From the NCBI GenBank assembly GCA_001801485.1, contig MGXV01000086.1, forward strand, positions 1-64,000: a stretch of DNA of 64,000 nucleotides, written 5' to 3'. Shown here in pieces: positions 63,409 through 64,000 of this stretch. The position numbers and the translations under genes are program-made. The notes under the pieces are model-generated. The model searched no databases. It had not been told where the DNA came from and was given only the letters and a program-made list of their open reading frames with translations. Within the stretch, counting starts at the first letter, position 1. Each line of letters starts with the position of its first letter. This DNA comes from Gammaproteobacteria bacterium RIFCSPHIGHO2_12_FULL_37_14 (lineage in GTDB: Bacteria; Pseudomonadota; Gammaproteobacteria; DSM-16500).

Positions 63409-64000
63409 GCTCTCTTTTATTACCTCCTATTATTCAAACTTTGCGTGGTCGGCTTTTAGAAGAAGAATCACTTAGTCACTATACTTCGTGGCGAACGGGA
63501 GGCGTTGCGGATTATGTTTACCTTCCTAGTGATCTTCAAGATCTTTCTAATTTTTTACGGCATCTCCCTGAAAAAATTCCATTATTTTGGCTTGGATTAG
63601 GAAGTAATACACTTATCCGCGATGGTGGTGTGGAAGGAGTCGTGATTGTTACACAAGGCGGTCTTAAGCAACTTACCCAAATTAACTCAAATGAGATTCG
63701 AGCAGAAGCTGGTGTCGCTTCTGCTCAATTAGCGCGTTACAGTGCGCGCCTGGGTTGCGCGGGTTTAGAATTCATGGCGGGTATCCCAGGAACAATTGGA
63801 GGAGCATTAGCCATGAATGCAGGATGTTTTGGAGGTGAAACTTGGAATGTTGTTCATGCAGTGGAAATGATTGATCGAGGCGGCAACATGACAAAGCGAT
63901 CGAAAGCAGAATTTGAAATTGCTTACCGTCATGTAAAATGGACAAGCAAGGAATGGTTTGTTGCTGGCTATTTTTCTGTGATGCCGGGAGAAAAAGAAAA
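63405..64000 (+). CDS. murB: UDP-N-acetylenolpyruvoylglucosamine reductase, N-terminal part (runs off window)
   Basis: Reduces UDP-GlcNAc-enolpyruvate to UDP-MurNAc with NADPH and FAD. The frame begins with ATG at 63405, overlapping the murC stop as ATGA, and stays open to the last base (~198 residues of about 300). The FAD-binding region is clear: [51 protein letters not shown], and [25 protein letters not shown]. The murC-murB order is the standard one. Confidence 0.96.
   Translation, partial: MSSLLLPPIIQTLRGRLLEEESLSHYTSWRTGGVADYVYLPSDLQDLSNFLRHLPEKIPLFWLGLGSNTLIRDGGVEGVVIVTQGGLKQLTQINSNEIRAEAGVASAQLARYSARLGCAGLEFMAGIPGTIGGALAMNAGCFGGETWNVVHAVEMIDRGGNMTKRSKAEFEIAYRHVKWTSKEWFVAGYFSVMPGEKE

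Noticed and set aside
1..64000. CRISPR arrays, transposases or prophage genes
   Set aside because: No regularly spaced identical repeats, transposase motifs or phage structural genes were seen in either strand.

Overview
The window is AT-rich gammaproteobacterial chromosome. Several things point to the order Legionellales (Coxiella/Rickettsiella/Aquicella-like rather than an enteric): the low G+C codon use, the gene neighbourhoods, and the presence of eukaryotic-type U-box and F-box proteins next to a complete set of housekeeping genes. This placement is an inference from gene content, not from a database comparison. No CRISPR array, intact insertion sequence or prophage is visible.

Layout. 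1-543: 3' end of an unrecognised gene. 586-3094: methyl cycle (ahcY, metK). 3223-17398: envelope polysaccharide locus. It holds an epimerase, a lysine-less PLP sugar dehydratase, a HddA-type GHMP kinase, a Wzm/Wzt exporter, three GT4 glycosyltransferases, a WcaJ-type initiating sugar transferase, galU, a polytopic GT39-like transferase and ugd. 17372-25299: an accessory stretch mixing a double U-box protein, a pantothenate/CoA operon (PanG-like reductase, panB, coaX), an F-box protein, a tandem-duplicated helical protein, another orphan, the tmRNA gene ssrA, arfB and a TPR-like protein. 25381-30122: smpB, ratA, rnfH, bamE, fur, recN, nadK. 30230-34083: grpE-dnaK-dnaJ heat-shock set with sigma-32-like promoters. 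34149-38873: greA, rlmE, ftsH, glmM. 38976-41915: an HU-like protein, rplM-rpsI, tRNA-Gln(CTG), sspA-sspB. 41898-45371: a soluble hybrid histidine kinase and a large orphan protein. 45477-49380: dolP-diaA-yraN-lpoA divergent from rsmI. 49429-51543: two orphans and a further GT4 enzyme. 51575-64000: rnpB, then the division/cell-wall cluster mraZ-rsmH-ftsL-ftsI-murE-mraY-murD-ftsW-murG-murC-murB (murB cut by the window end).

How it fits together. Ribosome rescue is unusually concentrated: ssrA, arfB and smpB lie within 2.6 kb, and the ClpXP tag adaptor SspB is 16 kb away. The pantothenate genes use a DUF2520-type reductase in place of PanE. The dcw cluster lacks murF between murE and mraY, and folP is absent between ftsH and glmM. 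The polysaccharide locus has all parts of an ABC-exported O-antigen: precursor synthesis, initiation, elongation and export.

Most interesting items: the two-U-box protein (17372-18259) and the F-box protein (21640-22443), both candidate host-directed effectors; a Ser/Asp/Gly-rich insertion of about 17 residues inside ribosomal protein S9; an RNase P RNA with a minimal P3 and a greatly lengthened P12; a dispersed intergenic repeat of about 35 bp in three copies; and a five-copy 10-bp-spaced MraZ operator. I did not find one obvious multi-gene new defence or secretion system. The best candidates for undescribed biology are the effector-like orphans around ssrA.
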